Positions 23,166-31,591 of a DNA stretch of 64,000 nt are shown here, piece by piece. The stretch comes from Amycolatopsis sp. FBCC-B4732 (GTDB taxonomy: Bacteria > Actinomycetota > Actinomycetes > Mycobacteriales > Pseudonocardiaceae). Positions within the stretch are counted from its first letter, which is position 1; every line of letters begins with the position of its first letter. The stretch covers positions 7,978,501 through 8,042,500 of the forward strand of contig NZ_CP095376.1 in NCBI RefSeq assembly GCF_023008405.1, given 5' to 3'. Below the pieces are notes generated by a model. It was not told the origin of the DNA. It worked only from the letters and a program-made list of their open reading frames with translations, and did not search any database. Position numbers and translations under genes: made by a program.

Positions 23166-24338
23166 ATGCCTTACTACCGGCAAGTAGGCGAGATCCCGCA
23201 CAAGCGACACACGGCGTTCCGCAAGCCGGACGGCGGCCTCTACGCCGAGGAGCTGATGGGCGTCGAGGGCTTCTCGGCCGACTCCGCCCTGCTCTACCAC
23301 CGCGGCCTGCCGACGGCGATCGTCGACGCCGTGGCGGTCGAGGAGGACCGCGGCTCGCTGACGCCGAACCTGCCGCTCAAGCCGCGGGCCTTCAAGACGC
23401 AGGAGCTCAAGTTCGGCGGCGAGACCGACGCCGTGACCGACCGGCGCCGGCTGTTCGGCAACAACGACGTCACCATCGGCTTCGTCACCGCGACCGCGCC
23501 GAGCCCGCTGTACCGCAACGCGGCCGGCGACGAGCTCTTCTACGTCCACGGCGGCTCCGCGACGGTCGAGACGATCTACGGCAGCATCGACGTCGGCGAC
23601 GGCGACTACCTCGTGATCCCGACGTCGTGCACCTACCGCGTCGTCCCCCACGGCGAGGTCAACCTCTTCACGCTGGAGGCGCGCGGCCACATCGGGCCGC
23701 CGAAGCGGTACCTGTCGGCGAAGGGCCAGTTCCTGGAGCACGCGCCGTACTGCGAGCGCGACATCCGCGGGCCGTCGTCGCCGCTCGTGGTGGACGGCGA
23801 GGACGTCGAGGTGCTCGTGCGGCACCGCGCGGGCCTCACGCGCTACACGTACGCGACGCACCCCTTCGACGTCGTCGGCTGGGACGGCTGCCTCTACCCG
23901 TGGGCGTTCAACATCGACGACTTCGAGCCGATCACCGGCCGCGTGCACCAGCCGCCGCCCGTGCACCAGACGTTCGAGGGCCCGAACTTCGTCGTCTGCT
24001 CGTTCTGCCCGCGGAAGGTCGACTACCACGAGGACTCGATCCCGGTGCCGTACAACCACGCGAACGTCGACTCCGACGAGCTGATGTTCTACGTGCGCGG
24101 CAACTACGAGGCCCGCAAGGGCTCGGGCATCGGCGTCGGCTCGCTGTCGCTGCACCCCTCCGGGTTCACGCACGGCCCGCAGCCGGGCGCGGCGGAGGCG
24201 TCGATCGGCGCGGAGTTCTTCGACGAGACCGCGGTCATGGTCGACACGTTCGCGCCGCTGGACCTCGGCGAGGCCGCCGACGCGTCCGAGGATCCCGGGT
24301 ACGCGTGGACGTGGTCGCGCCGCGGACCCAAGGGATAG
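23166..24338 (+). CDS. hmgA: Homogentisate 1,2-dioxygenase
   Basis: A 390-residue Fe(II) cupin enzyme that opens the ring of homogentisate to maleylacetoacetate in tyrosine/phenylalanine catabolism. The N-terminus MPYYRQVGEIPHKRHTAFR and ELMGVEGFSADSALLYHR are family-typical. The iron ligands are expected in YNHANVDSDELMFY (His and Glu) and HPSGFTHGPQPG (His). ATG 23166 has GGAGGG upstream. No fumarylacetoacetase or maleylacetoacetate isomerase gene is adjacent, so the rest of the pathway is elsewhere. Confidence 0.95.
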   Translation: MPYYRQVGEIPHKRHTAFRKPDGGLYAEELMGVEGFSADSALLYHRGLPTAIVDAVAVEEDRGSLTPNLPLKPRAFKTQELKFGGETDAVTDRRRLFGNNDVTIGFVTATAPSPLYRNAAGDELFYVHGGSATVETIYGSIDVGDGDYLVIPTSCTYRVVPHGEVNLFTLEARGHIGPPKRYLSAKGQFLEHAPYCERDIRGPSSPLVVDGEDVEVLVRHRAGLTRYTYATHPFDVVGWDGCLYPWAFNIDDFEPITGRVHQPPPVHQTFEGPNFVVCSFCPRKVDYHEDSIPVPYNHANVDSDELMFYVRGNYEARKGSGIGVGSLSLHPSGFTHGPQPGAAEASIGAEFFDETAVMVDTFAPLDLGEAADASEDPGYAWTWSRRGPKG

Positions 24339-24365
24339 TCAAGTTTCCCGAATTACCGTCCCGTT

Positions 24366-24409
24366 CCCGTTCCGCTGCCGGATAATGAAATTTCCGGTGG
24401 CGGAACGGG
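24366..24409 (+). terminator. Hairpin between hmgA and the solute-binding/VWA gene
   Basis: CCCGTTCCGCTGCCGG and CCGGTGGCGGAACGGG form a 16-bp stem with two mismatches and a 12-base A/T-rich loop, 28 bases after the hmgA stop. It has no T tract and ends 9 bases before the next start. It may terminate hmgA or shape the next gene's leader. Confidence 0.45.
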
Positions 24410-24418
24410 GAGGGTTCG

Positions 24419-26227
24419 ATGATCAATTCCCAACCAGCACGGCGAAAGAGAAAGATTCTCCCGTTCCTGGCCGCGATCGTGGTCGCCGCCGGGCTGATCA
24501 TCGGGATCCGCGCCTGGACCAGCGACTCGGGTGACGAGGCCGAGGCGCCGAAGTGCACCGGCTCGGACGCCGTCGCGCTGAACGTCGCTTCGTCACCGGA
24601 AAAGGCCGGCGTCGTCCAGGAAGCCGCGAAGGCCTACTCCGGCCGGACCGTGGCCGGCCATTGCGTCGACGTCGTCGTGAAGTCGAAGTCGTCGGGCATC
24701 GCGATGCAGGCGCTGGCGAACGGCTGGAACGAGGCCACCGACGGCCCGCGCCCGGACGTCTGGACGCCGGCCGCGAGCGGCTGGGTCAACCTGCTGCGCG
24801 TCAACGCCAAGGGCGACACCGGGTCGATCGTGCCGGACGGCGACCCGCAGTCGGTCGCGAACTCGCCGCTGACCGTCGCCATGCCGAAGCCGATGGCCGA
24901 GGCGCTGGGCTGGCCGGCGAAGCCGATCGGCTGGAAGGACCTCGCCACGCTCGCCACCGACCCGGCGGGGTGGGCGAAGTACGGCCACCCGGAGTGGGGC
25001 AGGTTCCGGCTCGGCAAGACGAACCCGAACATCTCGACCGCGGGCCTGAACGCCACCATCGGCGCGTACTACGCGGCCACCGGCACGTCGTCCGACCTCA
25101 CCGCGGCCGCGCTCGAGAAGCCCGAGGCCCGGCAGTTCGTCACGAACATCGAGCAGGCGATCGTGCACTACGGCGACAACACGCTCACCTTCCTGACGAA
25201 CCTGCAGAAGGCCGACGACCGCGGCGCGGCGCTGTCCTACATCTCGGCGGTGACCGTCGAGGAGAACTCGCTGATCGGCTACAACCTGGGCAACCCGACC
25301 AACGACCCGGCCAAGGTCGGCCAGCACGCGCCGCCGAAGGTGCCGCTGGTCGCGCTGTACCCGGCCGACGGCACGCTCAACTCCGACCACCCGTTCGTCA
25401 CGCTGAACTGGGCCGACCCGACGCGCAAGCAGATCGCCGCCGACTTCCTCGGCTACCTGCGCGGCCCGGAGACGCAGCAGCGCTTCGCCGCGCTCGGCTT
25501 CCGGTCGTTCGAGGGCAAGCCGGGGCCGCAGGTGACGACCCAGAACGGTGTCCAGCCGGACGCGAAGATCAATTTCATCCGGCCGCCGTCCCCGACGGTG
25601 CTGTCGAAGCTGCTGGCGTCGTGGACCGAGCTGCGCAAGAAGGCGAACGTGCTGCTGGTCGTGGACGTCTCGGGCTCGATGGGTGACGAGGTGAAGGGCA
25701 CCGGCAAGAGCAAGATCGACCTGGCCAAGCAGGCCGCGATCGACGCGCTCGGCCAGTTCGTGCCGCGGGACCAGGTCGGGCTCTGGCAGTTCTCCACCCA
25801 CCTCGACGGCGACAAGGACTACCAGGAGCTGGTCCCGCTGCAGGCGCTGGGAAACAGCGGCAAGGAGACGCTCGCGATGCGGCTGAGCGGGCTGACGCCG
25901 CAGGCGGGGACCGGGCTCTACGACTCGTCGCAGGCCGCGTACGAGTACCTGAAGGCGCACCTCGACCCGGCGGCGATCAACGCGGTCGTGGTGCTGACCG
26001 ACGGCCGCAACGAGGATCCCGGCGGCGTCGACCTCGACCACCTGCTGCCGCAGCTGCGGCCGGAGGGCAACGCGGAGACGGTCCGGCTGTTCACCATCGC
26101 CTACGGCTCGGACGCCGACCAGGACGTGCTGAAGCGCATCGCGGAGGCGACCGAAGGATCGGAGTACGACTCGTCCAAACCGGACTCGATCAACCAGGTC
26201 TTCACCTCCGTGATCTCGAATTTCTGA
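24419..26227 (+). CDS. Membrane-anchored solute-binding domain fused to a von Willebrand A domain
   Basis: A 602-residue protein. A basic N-terminus and one helix (13-31) anchor it. Residues about 45-370 resemble an extracellular solute-binding protein (VALNVASSPEKAGVVQEAAK, DVWTPAASGWVNLL). Residues about 405-600 are a VWA domain with the metal site DVSGSMG and VVVLTDGRN. The fold implies metal-dependent ligand or protein binding on the outer face of the membrane. It is followed after 13 bases by a coiled-coil membrane protein, its probable partner. No transport permease or MoxR ATPase is nearby. Confidence 0.85.
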   Translation: MINSQPARRKRKILPFLAAIVVAAGLIIGIRAWTSDSGDEAEAPKCTGSDAVALNVASSPEKAGVVQEAAKAYSGRTVAGHCVDVVVKSKSSGIAMQALANGWNEATDGPRPDVWTPAASGWVNLLRVNAKGDTGSIVPDGDPQSVANSPLTVAMPKPMAEALGWPAKPIGWKDLATLATDPAGWAKYGHPEWGRFRLGKTNPNISTAGLNATIGAYYAATGTSSDLTAAALEKPEARQFVTNIEQAIVHYGDNTLTFLTNLQKADDRGAALSYISAVTVEENSLIGYNLGNPTNDPAKVGQHAPPKVPLVALYPADGTLNSDHPFVTLNWADPTRKQIAADFLGYLRGPETQQRFAALGFRSFEGKPGPQVTTQNGVQPDAKINFIRPPSPTVLSKLLASWTELRKKANVLLVVDVSGSMGDEVKGTGKSKIDLAKQAAIDALGQFVPRDQVGLWQFSTHLDGDKDYQELVPLQALGNSGKETLAMRLSGLTPQAGTGLYDSSQAAYEYLKAHLDPAAINAVVVLTDGRNEDPGGVDLDHLLPQLRPEGNAETVRLFTIAYGSDADQDVLKRIAEATEGSEYDSSKPDSINQVFTSVISNF

Positions 26228-26240
26228 GATCCTGCCGGTC

Positions 26241-26978
26241 ATGAAGTTCGCCCGTGAGCTCGCCGAACCGTGGGGGCTGCTGTTCGCCGTCACGTCGGCC
26301 GGGGTGGCCTGGGCCGTGCAGCTGCCGGTCGTCGCCGCCGTCGGGGTCGGGGTGGCGGTGCTCGCCGCGCGGGCGGGCGTCGCCGTCGCAACCCGCGAGA
26401 AGGAGCCGGAACAGCGTGCGGCGCGCGTGCTCGACGTCGCGCCCGGGTCGGCCGAGGAGAACTGGCTGCGCCGGGCCGAAAGCGCGGCTGAAGGCTTCGG
26501 CTCGCTCAGCGACTCGCTCGATTCGGGTCCGCTCGCCGACCGCGTCGCGGACATGGAACCGGTGGTCCAGGAGACGCTGGTGACGCTGCGGCGGCTGGCC
26601 GGCCGCGCGTCGGCGACCGGGAAGGCGCTGTCCCGGGTGGACCTCGACGCCGTCGGGAAGGAGCGGCGCCGGCTGGACCGCGAACTGCGTTCGGCGAGCG
26701 CGGAAGTGCGCGGCGACCTCGAACAGGCGCTGGCGGCGGTGCAGGCCCAGGCCGACGTGCACGCGCGGCTCTCCGGCGCGCGCGACAAGCTGCTGGCGCA
26801 GCTGCAGTCCGGCGCGCTCGGCCTGGACAGCCTGGTGGCGCGGGTCGCCGAGCTGACGGCCGCGACGACGGACTTCGCCGTGGACACCGGCGCCGTGCGG
26901 GAGCTGAGCGACCAGCTGGAAGGCATCCGCCAAGGCGTGCTGGAGACCGAGCAGGCGACGCGGAAGTCGCTGGGCTAG
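26241..26978 (+). CDS. Membrane protein with coiled-coil domain, partner of the VWA protein
   Basis: A 245-residue protein with two close N-terminal hydrophobic segments (about 10-48). A charged, Leu/Ala-heptad region follows to the C-terminus (RRRLDRELRSASAEVRGDLE, VRELSDQLEGIRQGVLETEQ) and should form a long cytoplasmic coiled coil. It has no known catalytic motif. The 13-base spacing after the solute-binding/VWA gene indicates one transcript and probably a joint function. I do not recognise the family. The end overlaps the MFS gene by 4 bases. Confidence 0.8.
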   Translation: MKFARELAEPWGLLFAVTSAGVAWAVQLPVVAAVGVGVAVLAARAGVAVATREKEPEQRAARVLDVAPGSAEENWLRRAESAAEGFGSLSDSLDSGPLADRVADMEPVVQETLVTLRRLAGRASATGKALSRVDLDAVGKERRRLDRELRSASAEVRGDLEQALAAVQAQADVHARLSGARDKLLAQLQSGALGLDSLVARVAELTAATTDFAVDTGAVRELSDQLEGIRQGVLETEQATRKSLG

Positions 26979-28182
26979 ACGGCGACCGGCGTCCGGTCGC
27001 GCCGCGGCAGCAGCACCGGCGTCGCGAGGATGAGGACGCCGGCGATCCCGATCGCGACCCGCGGACCCGTGACGCCGGCGAGCACGCCCCACACCGCGGT
27101 CAGCGCGGCGATGGCCGCCTTCGTGCTGACCGACCACGCCGAGAGCGTGCGGCCGGCGCGGTCCGGCGGCAGCTGTTCGAGCCGGTAGGTGGCCAGCACG
27201 GGGTTGAACACGCTGCAGCTGACGATCAGGCCCAGTTCGACGACCATGACGAAGACCAGCCCGCCCGTGCCGTGGGGCAGGAAGGCGAGCGCGAGGAGCC
27301 AGCAAGCCCGGACCGCGCCCGACTTCAGCAGCACGGGGTGCCGGCCGAAGCGCGCGACGAGCCGCGGGGTCAGCCGCGAGCCGGCGAGGCCGCCGAGGCA
27401 CGGCACCGCGAACGCGAGCCCGTACTGCCACGGCGTGAGCCCGAGCTCCCCCAGCATCAGCACGGCGAGCAGCGGCTCGGTCGCCATGACCAGGCCGTTG
27501 AAGACCATCGTGTTGAAGAGCAGGGGACGCAGGCCGGGGTGGGCCAGCAGGAAGCGCCACCCGTCGGCCAGGTCCCGTGCACGCGGGCGCTCGGTGGTGC
27601 GCGGGCGCGGCTCGTCCCCGCCGATCGCGCGGAGCCCGAGCGCGGAGAGCAGGAAGCTGGCGGCGTTGGCCGCCACCGACGTCACCGGCCCGAGCACCGC
27701 GAACGCGGCCCCGCCGAGCGGCGGCCCGAGCGCGGTGGCCGTCCAGTTCGTCGACTCGAACCGGCCGTTGGCGACGAGCAGGTCTTCGGGCGGGACGAGC
27801 CCCTTCAGGAAGGCGCCGCTCGCCGAGGTGAAGGTGATGTCCGCCGCGGCGACGACCACCGAGACGGCGAGCAGCTGGCCGAAGCTCAGCACGCCGAGCG
27901 CGTAGCAGGCGGGCACGCTGAGCAGCGCGCCGAACCGGACCAGGTCCATGGCCACCATGACCGGCGCTTGCGGCGCCGGTCGACCCACGGCCCGAGCGGC
28001 ACTGCCACGAGCGCCCCGACGGCGGGCCCGATCGCGGCGAGCGCCGACACCGCAGCCGGACCGGCGTGCAGCACGAGGATGGCGAGCATCGGGAAGGCGC
28101 CGAACCCGAGCCAGGTGCCGAACGCGCTCACGGCGTAAGCCGTCCACAACCACCGGAACCGCCGCCCGAGCCGCCTGCGCAT
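26975..28182 (-). pseudogene. MFS transporter gene interrupted by a frameshift near 27961
   Basis: The 5' part (ATG 28182, MRRRLGRRFRWLWTAYAVSA) encodes two helices and MFS motif A as GPWVDRRRKR, then leaves frame. The rest, from VMVAMDLVRFGALLSVP to a natural end near 26975, is in another frame and encodes the remaining ten helices. One extra C at the junction would restore RRRKRPVMVAMD. Both parts have normal codon bias and hydrophobicity, so the break is recent or a sequencing error. If intact it would be a drug-efflux-like exporter of about 400 residues. A LysR gene is divergent. Confidence 0.8.
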
Positions 28183-28225
28183 CACCGGGAGATCAAAGCG
28201 AGGAGTGGGTGGGCGGCGCAAACAA

Positions 28226-28258
28226 CCGACGCGTCGGCGAGCCACAACGCGGCGTTGT
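28226..28258. promoter_or_regulatory. Two palindromes in the MFS-LysR divergent promoter
   Basis: CCGACGCGTCGG (28226-28237) is a perfect 12-bp palindrome. ACAACGC-G-GCGTTGT (28244-28258) is a perfect 15-bp palindrome. They lie 6 bases apart in the 95-bp gap between the LysR gene and the divergent MFS gene. Paired sites of this kind suit a LysR tetramer's recognition and activation sites. Confidence 0.55.
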
Positions 28259-28277
28259 GAACCTAGAGTCGGTCGCC

Positions 28278-29195
28278 GTGGACCTCGACGCAGTGCGCAC
28301 CTTCGTGGCCGCCGTGGCGGCGGGCCGCTTCCAGGACGCCGCGGTGGATTTGTCGATCACGCAGCAAGCGGTCTCGAAGCGCATCGCGGCGCTGGAGAAG
28401 ACGCTCGGGGCGAGGCTGTTCACCCGCACCGCCCGCGGCGCGAGGCTGACGGCGGCGGGCGAGGCGTTCCTGCCGCACGCGCGCGAGCTGCTTTCGGCGG
28501 AGGCGCGAGCGCTCGCTTCGGTGCGGACCGGACCGTTGCGCGTCGACGTCATCGGCAGGCGCCTGTGCCCGGCGACGTTGCTGCGGGAGTTCCACGAGGC
28601 CCATCCGGAGATCGCGCTGGAGGTCGTGACCCTCTTCGACACCGCGGTCGCCGCGCTCCGGAACGCTTCGATCGACGCGACCTTCCGCGCGCTCGTGGAG
28701 GTGCCGCCGGACCTCGACGCGCAGTGGGTGTTCGACGAGCCCATCGAGCTGCTGTGCGGCCCGGGTCATCCGCTGGCCGGGTCGGCTTCGGTGACGCCGG
28801 CCGAGCTGGCCGGGCACCGGCTTTGGCTGCCGGGCATGGTGCCCGGGACCGAGTGGGGCGCCTACTACGCGGCGTTCGCGACGGCGTTCGGGCTGTCGAT
28901 CGACGCGGCCGGGCCGAACTTCGGCACCGAGGTCGTGCTGGACACGATCGCGAAGTCGGCGGAGGTGGCCACGCTGCTCCCCACGGGCGCCCGGCTGCGG
29001 TGGCCCGCGGAGTACGACTTGCGGCGGGTGAAGCTCGAACGGCCGGTGCCGGTCTACCCGCATTCGCTGATCTGGCGCCGGGACAACGCGCACCCCGCGC
29101 TGAAGGCGCTGCGGACCCACTTGGGCAGGGGAACGCGGGCAGCCGAGGCGTGGTGGCCGGGTCAGCCGAGCCAGACCGTGCCCAGCACCGGGTAG
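28278..29195 (+). CDS. LysR family transcriptional regulator
   Basis: A 305-residue regulator starting at GTG 28278 (VDLDAVRTFVAAVAAGRFQ). The winged helix is at 1-60 (AVDLSITQQAVSKRIAALE). The effector-binding domain follows (LRVDVIGRRLCPATLLREFH). Its gene is divergent from the MFS transporter gene with palindromes between them, so it most likely controls that transporter and itself. Its 3' end overlaps the convergent membrane-protein gene by 34 bases. Confidence 0.92.
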   Translation: MDLDAVRTFVAAVAAGRFQDAAVDLSITQQAVSKRIAALEKTLGARLFTRTARGARLTAAGEAFLPHARELLSAEARALASVRTGPLRVDVIGRRLCPATLLREFHEAHPEIALEVVTLFDTAVAALRNASIDATFRALVEVPPDLDAQWVFDEPIELLCGPGHPLAGSASVTPAELAGHRLWLPGMVPGTEWGAYYAAFATAFGLSIDAAGPNFGTEVVLDTIAKSAEVATLLPTGARLRWPAEYDLRRVKLERPVPVYPHSLIWRRDNAHPALKALRTHLGRGTRAAEAWWPGQPSQTVPSTG

Positions 29196-30190
29196 CCCGG
29201 CAGGCCCGTCCGGGCCGCGCCCGGGCGGGGGACTCCCGCGATCCACAGGCGGCCCGTCGCCGCGATGTTCGCCGCCATCGACGGGTCCGCCTTCGGCAGG
29301 CGGAAGGCGACCACCGTGCCGTCGGCCAGCATCGTCAGGCCGCTCAACCGCGCCGAACCGCGGCGGCCCATGCGGACCGGGCCGTCCAGGACCGCGCGCA
29401 GTTCCGTCCAGTGGTCGGCCGGCAGGGGACGGCGGTGGGCGAGCGAACGCAGGCCCGTCGCGAGCGCGCCCAGCAGCGCCCCCGCCGCGAACGCCCACGC
29501 GATCCAGCCCATGACCGGGAAGTCGAGCCGGACCCACAGCGCGAAACCGGCCAGTATCAGCAGGAACGCGGCCGTCGTGCGCAGTTCACGGGCGAGCTGG
29601 CGGCGGTGCGCGGTGAGCACCGGGTCGAGCCGCGGCGAGCCCGAGCCGGCCGGGGCCAGTACCGCAACCGCACCTGACGGCGGCGTCTCGTGCATCCGGG
29701 CGCGGCGGACGCGGACCAGCCCGGAGAAGCCGACGAACACCTTCGGGCCGCGGCCCAGCAGCCAGACGCGGCGGTGGCCGGCCAGCAGCAGCCGGTGGGC
29801 CTCGTCGAGGCGGACGCGCAGCCAGCGGCCGTCCGGCAGCCGGACGCCGACCGTCCGGCCGGCCACGACCAGGCCGTCGGCGGTGACGTCCACCTGCCGG
29901 AACGCTTCCCGCTTCAGCCGCTTTTCCGGCACGTGGGCGTACGCGCGGTGGAGCCACCACGCCTCGACCGTGCCGGCCAGCGCGAGCGTGCCCACCGGCA
30001 GCGCGACGCCGGCGCCGGTGAAGAACTGGGCGACCCCGAACACCAGGAAGAGCCAGGACAGCAGCCGCTGGTCGGCGGTGTTCCGGCCGATCCGGTCGAG
30101 GTATTCGCCGAAGATCGGCAGCGCGCCGGACGGCATCGCGGGATCGAGTTCGAACGCGGGCACGCGTTCGGGAACCGGGACGATCTGCAC
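29162..30190 (-). CDS. Hypothetical membrane protein (342 aa)
   Basis: The GTG start at 30190 (MQIVPVPERVPAFELDP) follows GGTGGGGGC. Two hydrophobic segments near 44-76 and two near 205-250 bracket a basic soluble domain (VDVTADGLVVAGRTVGVRLP), which may bind membranes or nucleotides. No known domain is recognised. It has no close operon neighbour. The gene end overlaps LysR convergently. Confidence 0.75.
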   Translation of the reverse strand: MQIVPVPERVPAFELDPAMPSGALPIFGEYLDRIGRNTADQRLLSWLFLVFGVAQFFTGAGVALPVGTLALAGTVEAWWLHRAYAHVPEKRLKREAFRQVDVTADGLVVAGRTVGVRLPDGRWLRVRLDEAHRLLLAGHRRVWLLGRGPKVFVGFSGLVRVRRARMHETPPSGAVAVLAPAGSGSPRLDPVLTAHRRQLARELRTTAAFLLILAGFALWVRLDFPVMGWIAWAFAAGALLGALATGLRSLAHRRPLPADHWTELRAVLDGPVRMGRRGSARLSGLTMLADGTVVAFRLPKADPSMAANIAATGRLWIAGVPRPGAARTGLPGYPVLGTVWLG

Positions 30191-30288
30191 GCTGGGCCCC
30201 CACCGTGTCGGCTTTGGTCAACGGCTTTTCGGTGAATCGGTCACCGGCGTTACCGGATACTCCGTTCAGACTACCCAGACCGCGAAAT

Positions 30289-30307
30289 TCAGGTTAGGCT
30301 CACCTAA
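30289..30307 (+). promoter_or_regulatory. IdeR/DmdR-type iron box upstream of the DUF2470 gene
   Basis: TCAGGTTAGGCTCACCTAA matches the 19-bp actinobacterial iron box (TTAGGTTAGGCTAACCTAA) at 17 of 19 positions. It sits 14 bases before the GTG start at 30322, immediately before the AGGAGGT ribosome site. Iron-loaded regulator bound here should repress the gene, so it should be induced by iron starvation. Confidence 0.88.
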
Positions 30308-30321
30308 GTAGGAGGTGAGCC

Positions 30322-31116
30322 GTGACCGAGGCCCCGACATCCATCCGCCGCCCGCCGGCACCGAACCCCGCCGAGCGCGCGAAGACGATCGCCACTCGCA
30401 ACGGGCCGGCGTCGCTCATGCCCACCTGCGAACGCGCCGGCCTAGACGGCGAGCGCGTCGTCCCGGTCCTGCACCACGTGCACCACAGCGGCAGCGTCAG
30501 CGTGCTGCTGCCCGACGACCACCCGATGGTCGGCGCGGCGAAGCAGACCCAGCGCGGCGAGCTGGCCGTGATGGTCGAGCTCGCCGACCAGGCGCCGGTC
30601 GCCCTGCGGGAACCGATCCGCGGGCTGCTGTGGATCACCGGCTGGCTGCGGCCGCTTTCGCCGGTGTCGGCCCGCGCGCGGGCGATCGCGATCGCCGAAT
30701 CGCGCCCGGACGAGCGCCTGCTCGACGTCGGCCACGGCGTCACGCTGCTGCGGCTCACCCCGGCGTCGCTCGTGCTCGCCGACGCCGAGGGCACGCACTC
30801 GCTGCGCCCGCACATGTTCAGCGCCGCGCCGCCGGACCCGTTCCACGACTACGAGGCCCAGTGGCTGCGGCACCTGGAAAGCGACCACTCCGACGTCGTC
30901 GGCCAGCTGGCGAAGCACCTGCCGGCGGACCTGCGGGCGGGGAGGATCCGCCCGCTCGGGCTCGACCGGTTCGGGCTGCGGCTGCGCGTCGAGTCCGAGG
31001 CGGGCGACCACGACGTCCGGCTGGCGTTTTCGAAGTCCGTCGACAGCCCGCCGCAGCTCGCGATGGAGCTGCGGCGGCTGGTCGGCTGCCCGTTCCTGCG
31101 GGGCGCGTCAGGCTAG
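30322..31116 (+). CDS. DUF2470 domain protein under iron control
   Basis: A 264-residue soluble protein whose C-terminal third is a DUF2470 domain (HLESDHSDVVGQLAKHLP, GLDRFGLRLRVESEAGDHDV), as found next to split-barrel haem-degrading or iron-handling proteins of the HugZ type. The middle part resembles a flavin split barrel. An iron box and AGGAGGT precede the start. A role in iron or haem use, or in siderophore-iron release, is likely but not shown. The last 9 bases overlap the convergent PPOX-fold gene. Confidence 0.85.
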   Translation: MTEAPTSIRRPPAPNPAERAKTIATRNGPASLMPTCERAGLDGERVVPVLHHVHHSGSVSVLLPDDHPMVGAAKQTQRGELAVMVELADQAPVALREPIRGLLWITGWLRPLSPVSARARAIAIAESRPDERLLDVGHGVTLLRLTPASLVLADAEGTHSLRPHMFSAAPPDPFHDYEAQWLRHLESDHSDVVGQLAKHLPADLRAGRIRPLGLDRFGLRLRVESEAGDHDVRLAFSKSVDSPPQLAMELRRLVGCPFLRGASG

Positions 31117-31569
31117 TTCGGCGGGGAAGCCGCCCTTGGCGAGCGGGCCCCAGCTCTCGATGGTGACCCGGATGATGCTCTTGCCCTGCTTGACCATGGC
31201 TTCGCGGTATTCGTCCCAGTCCGGGTGTTCGCCGGAAATGGCGCGGAAGTAGTCCACGAGCGGCTCGACCGAATCCGGGATGTCCAGCACTTCCGCGGTG
31301 CCGTTGAGCTGCACCCACTGGTCGTTCCACTCGTCGGACAGGATGCACGCGGAGACCTGGGGGTTCCGCTTGATGTTCACGATCTTGGCGCGCTTCGGGT
31401 AGGTCGAGATGACCAGCCTGCCCTCGGCGTCGACCCCGCAGGTGACCGGCGAGAGCTGCGGCCCGCCGTCGGCCTTCGTGGTCAGCAGGATCGCGCGGTG
31501 GCGGGTGGACAGGAACTCGACGAGCGCGGCGCGGTCGACGGTTTCGTTGGTGGCGATGCTCCTCGGCAT
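31108..31569 (-). CDS. PPOX-class (pyridoxamine oxidase-fold, probably F420-dependent) enzyme
   Basis: A 153-residue split-barrel protein with STRHRAILLTTKADGGPQLSP-type opening, LVISTYPKRAKIVNIKRNP (cofactor phosphate contacts) and a closing SWGPLAKGGFP. These features fit the F420-binding PPOX proteins common in actinomycetes, which reduce diverse substrates. ATG 31569 is the family-consistent start although the frame is open upstream. Its promoter region is shared with the divergent CPBP gene. Confidence 0.88.
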   Translation of the reverse strand: MPRSIATNETVDRAALVEFLSTRHRAILLTTKADGGPQLSPVTCGVDAEGRLVISTYPKRAKIVNIKRNPQVSACILSDEWNDQWVQLNGTAEVLDIPDSVEPLVDYFRAISGEHPDWDEYREAMVKQGKSIIRVTIESWGPLAKGGFPAELA

Positions 31570-31591
31570 ACCCCGAAGGTAGCGTGCGCGC

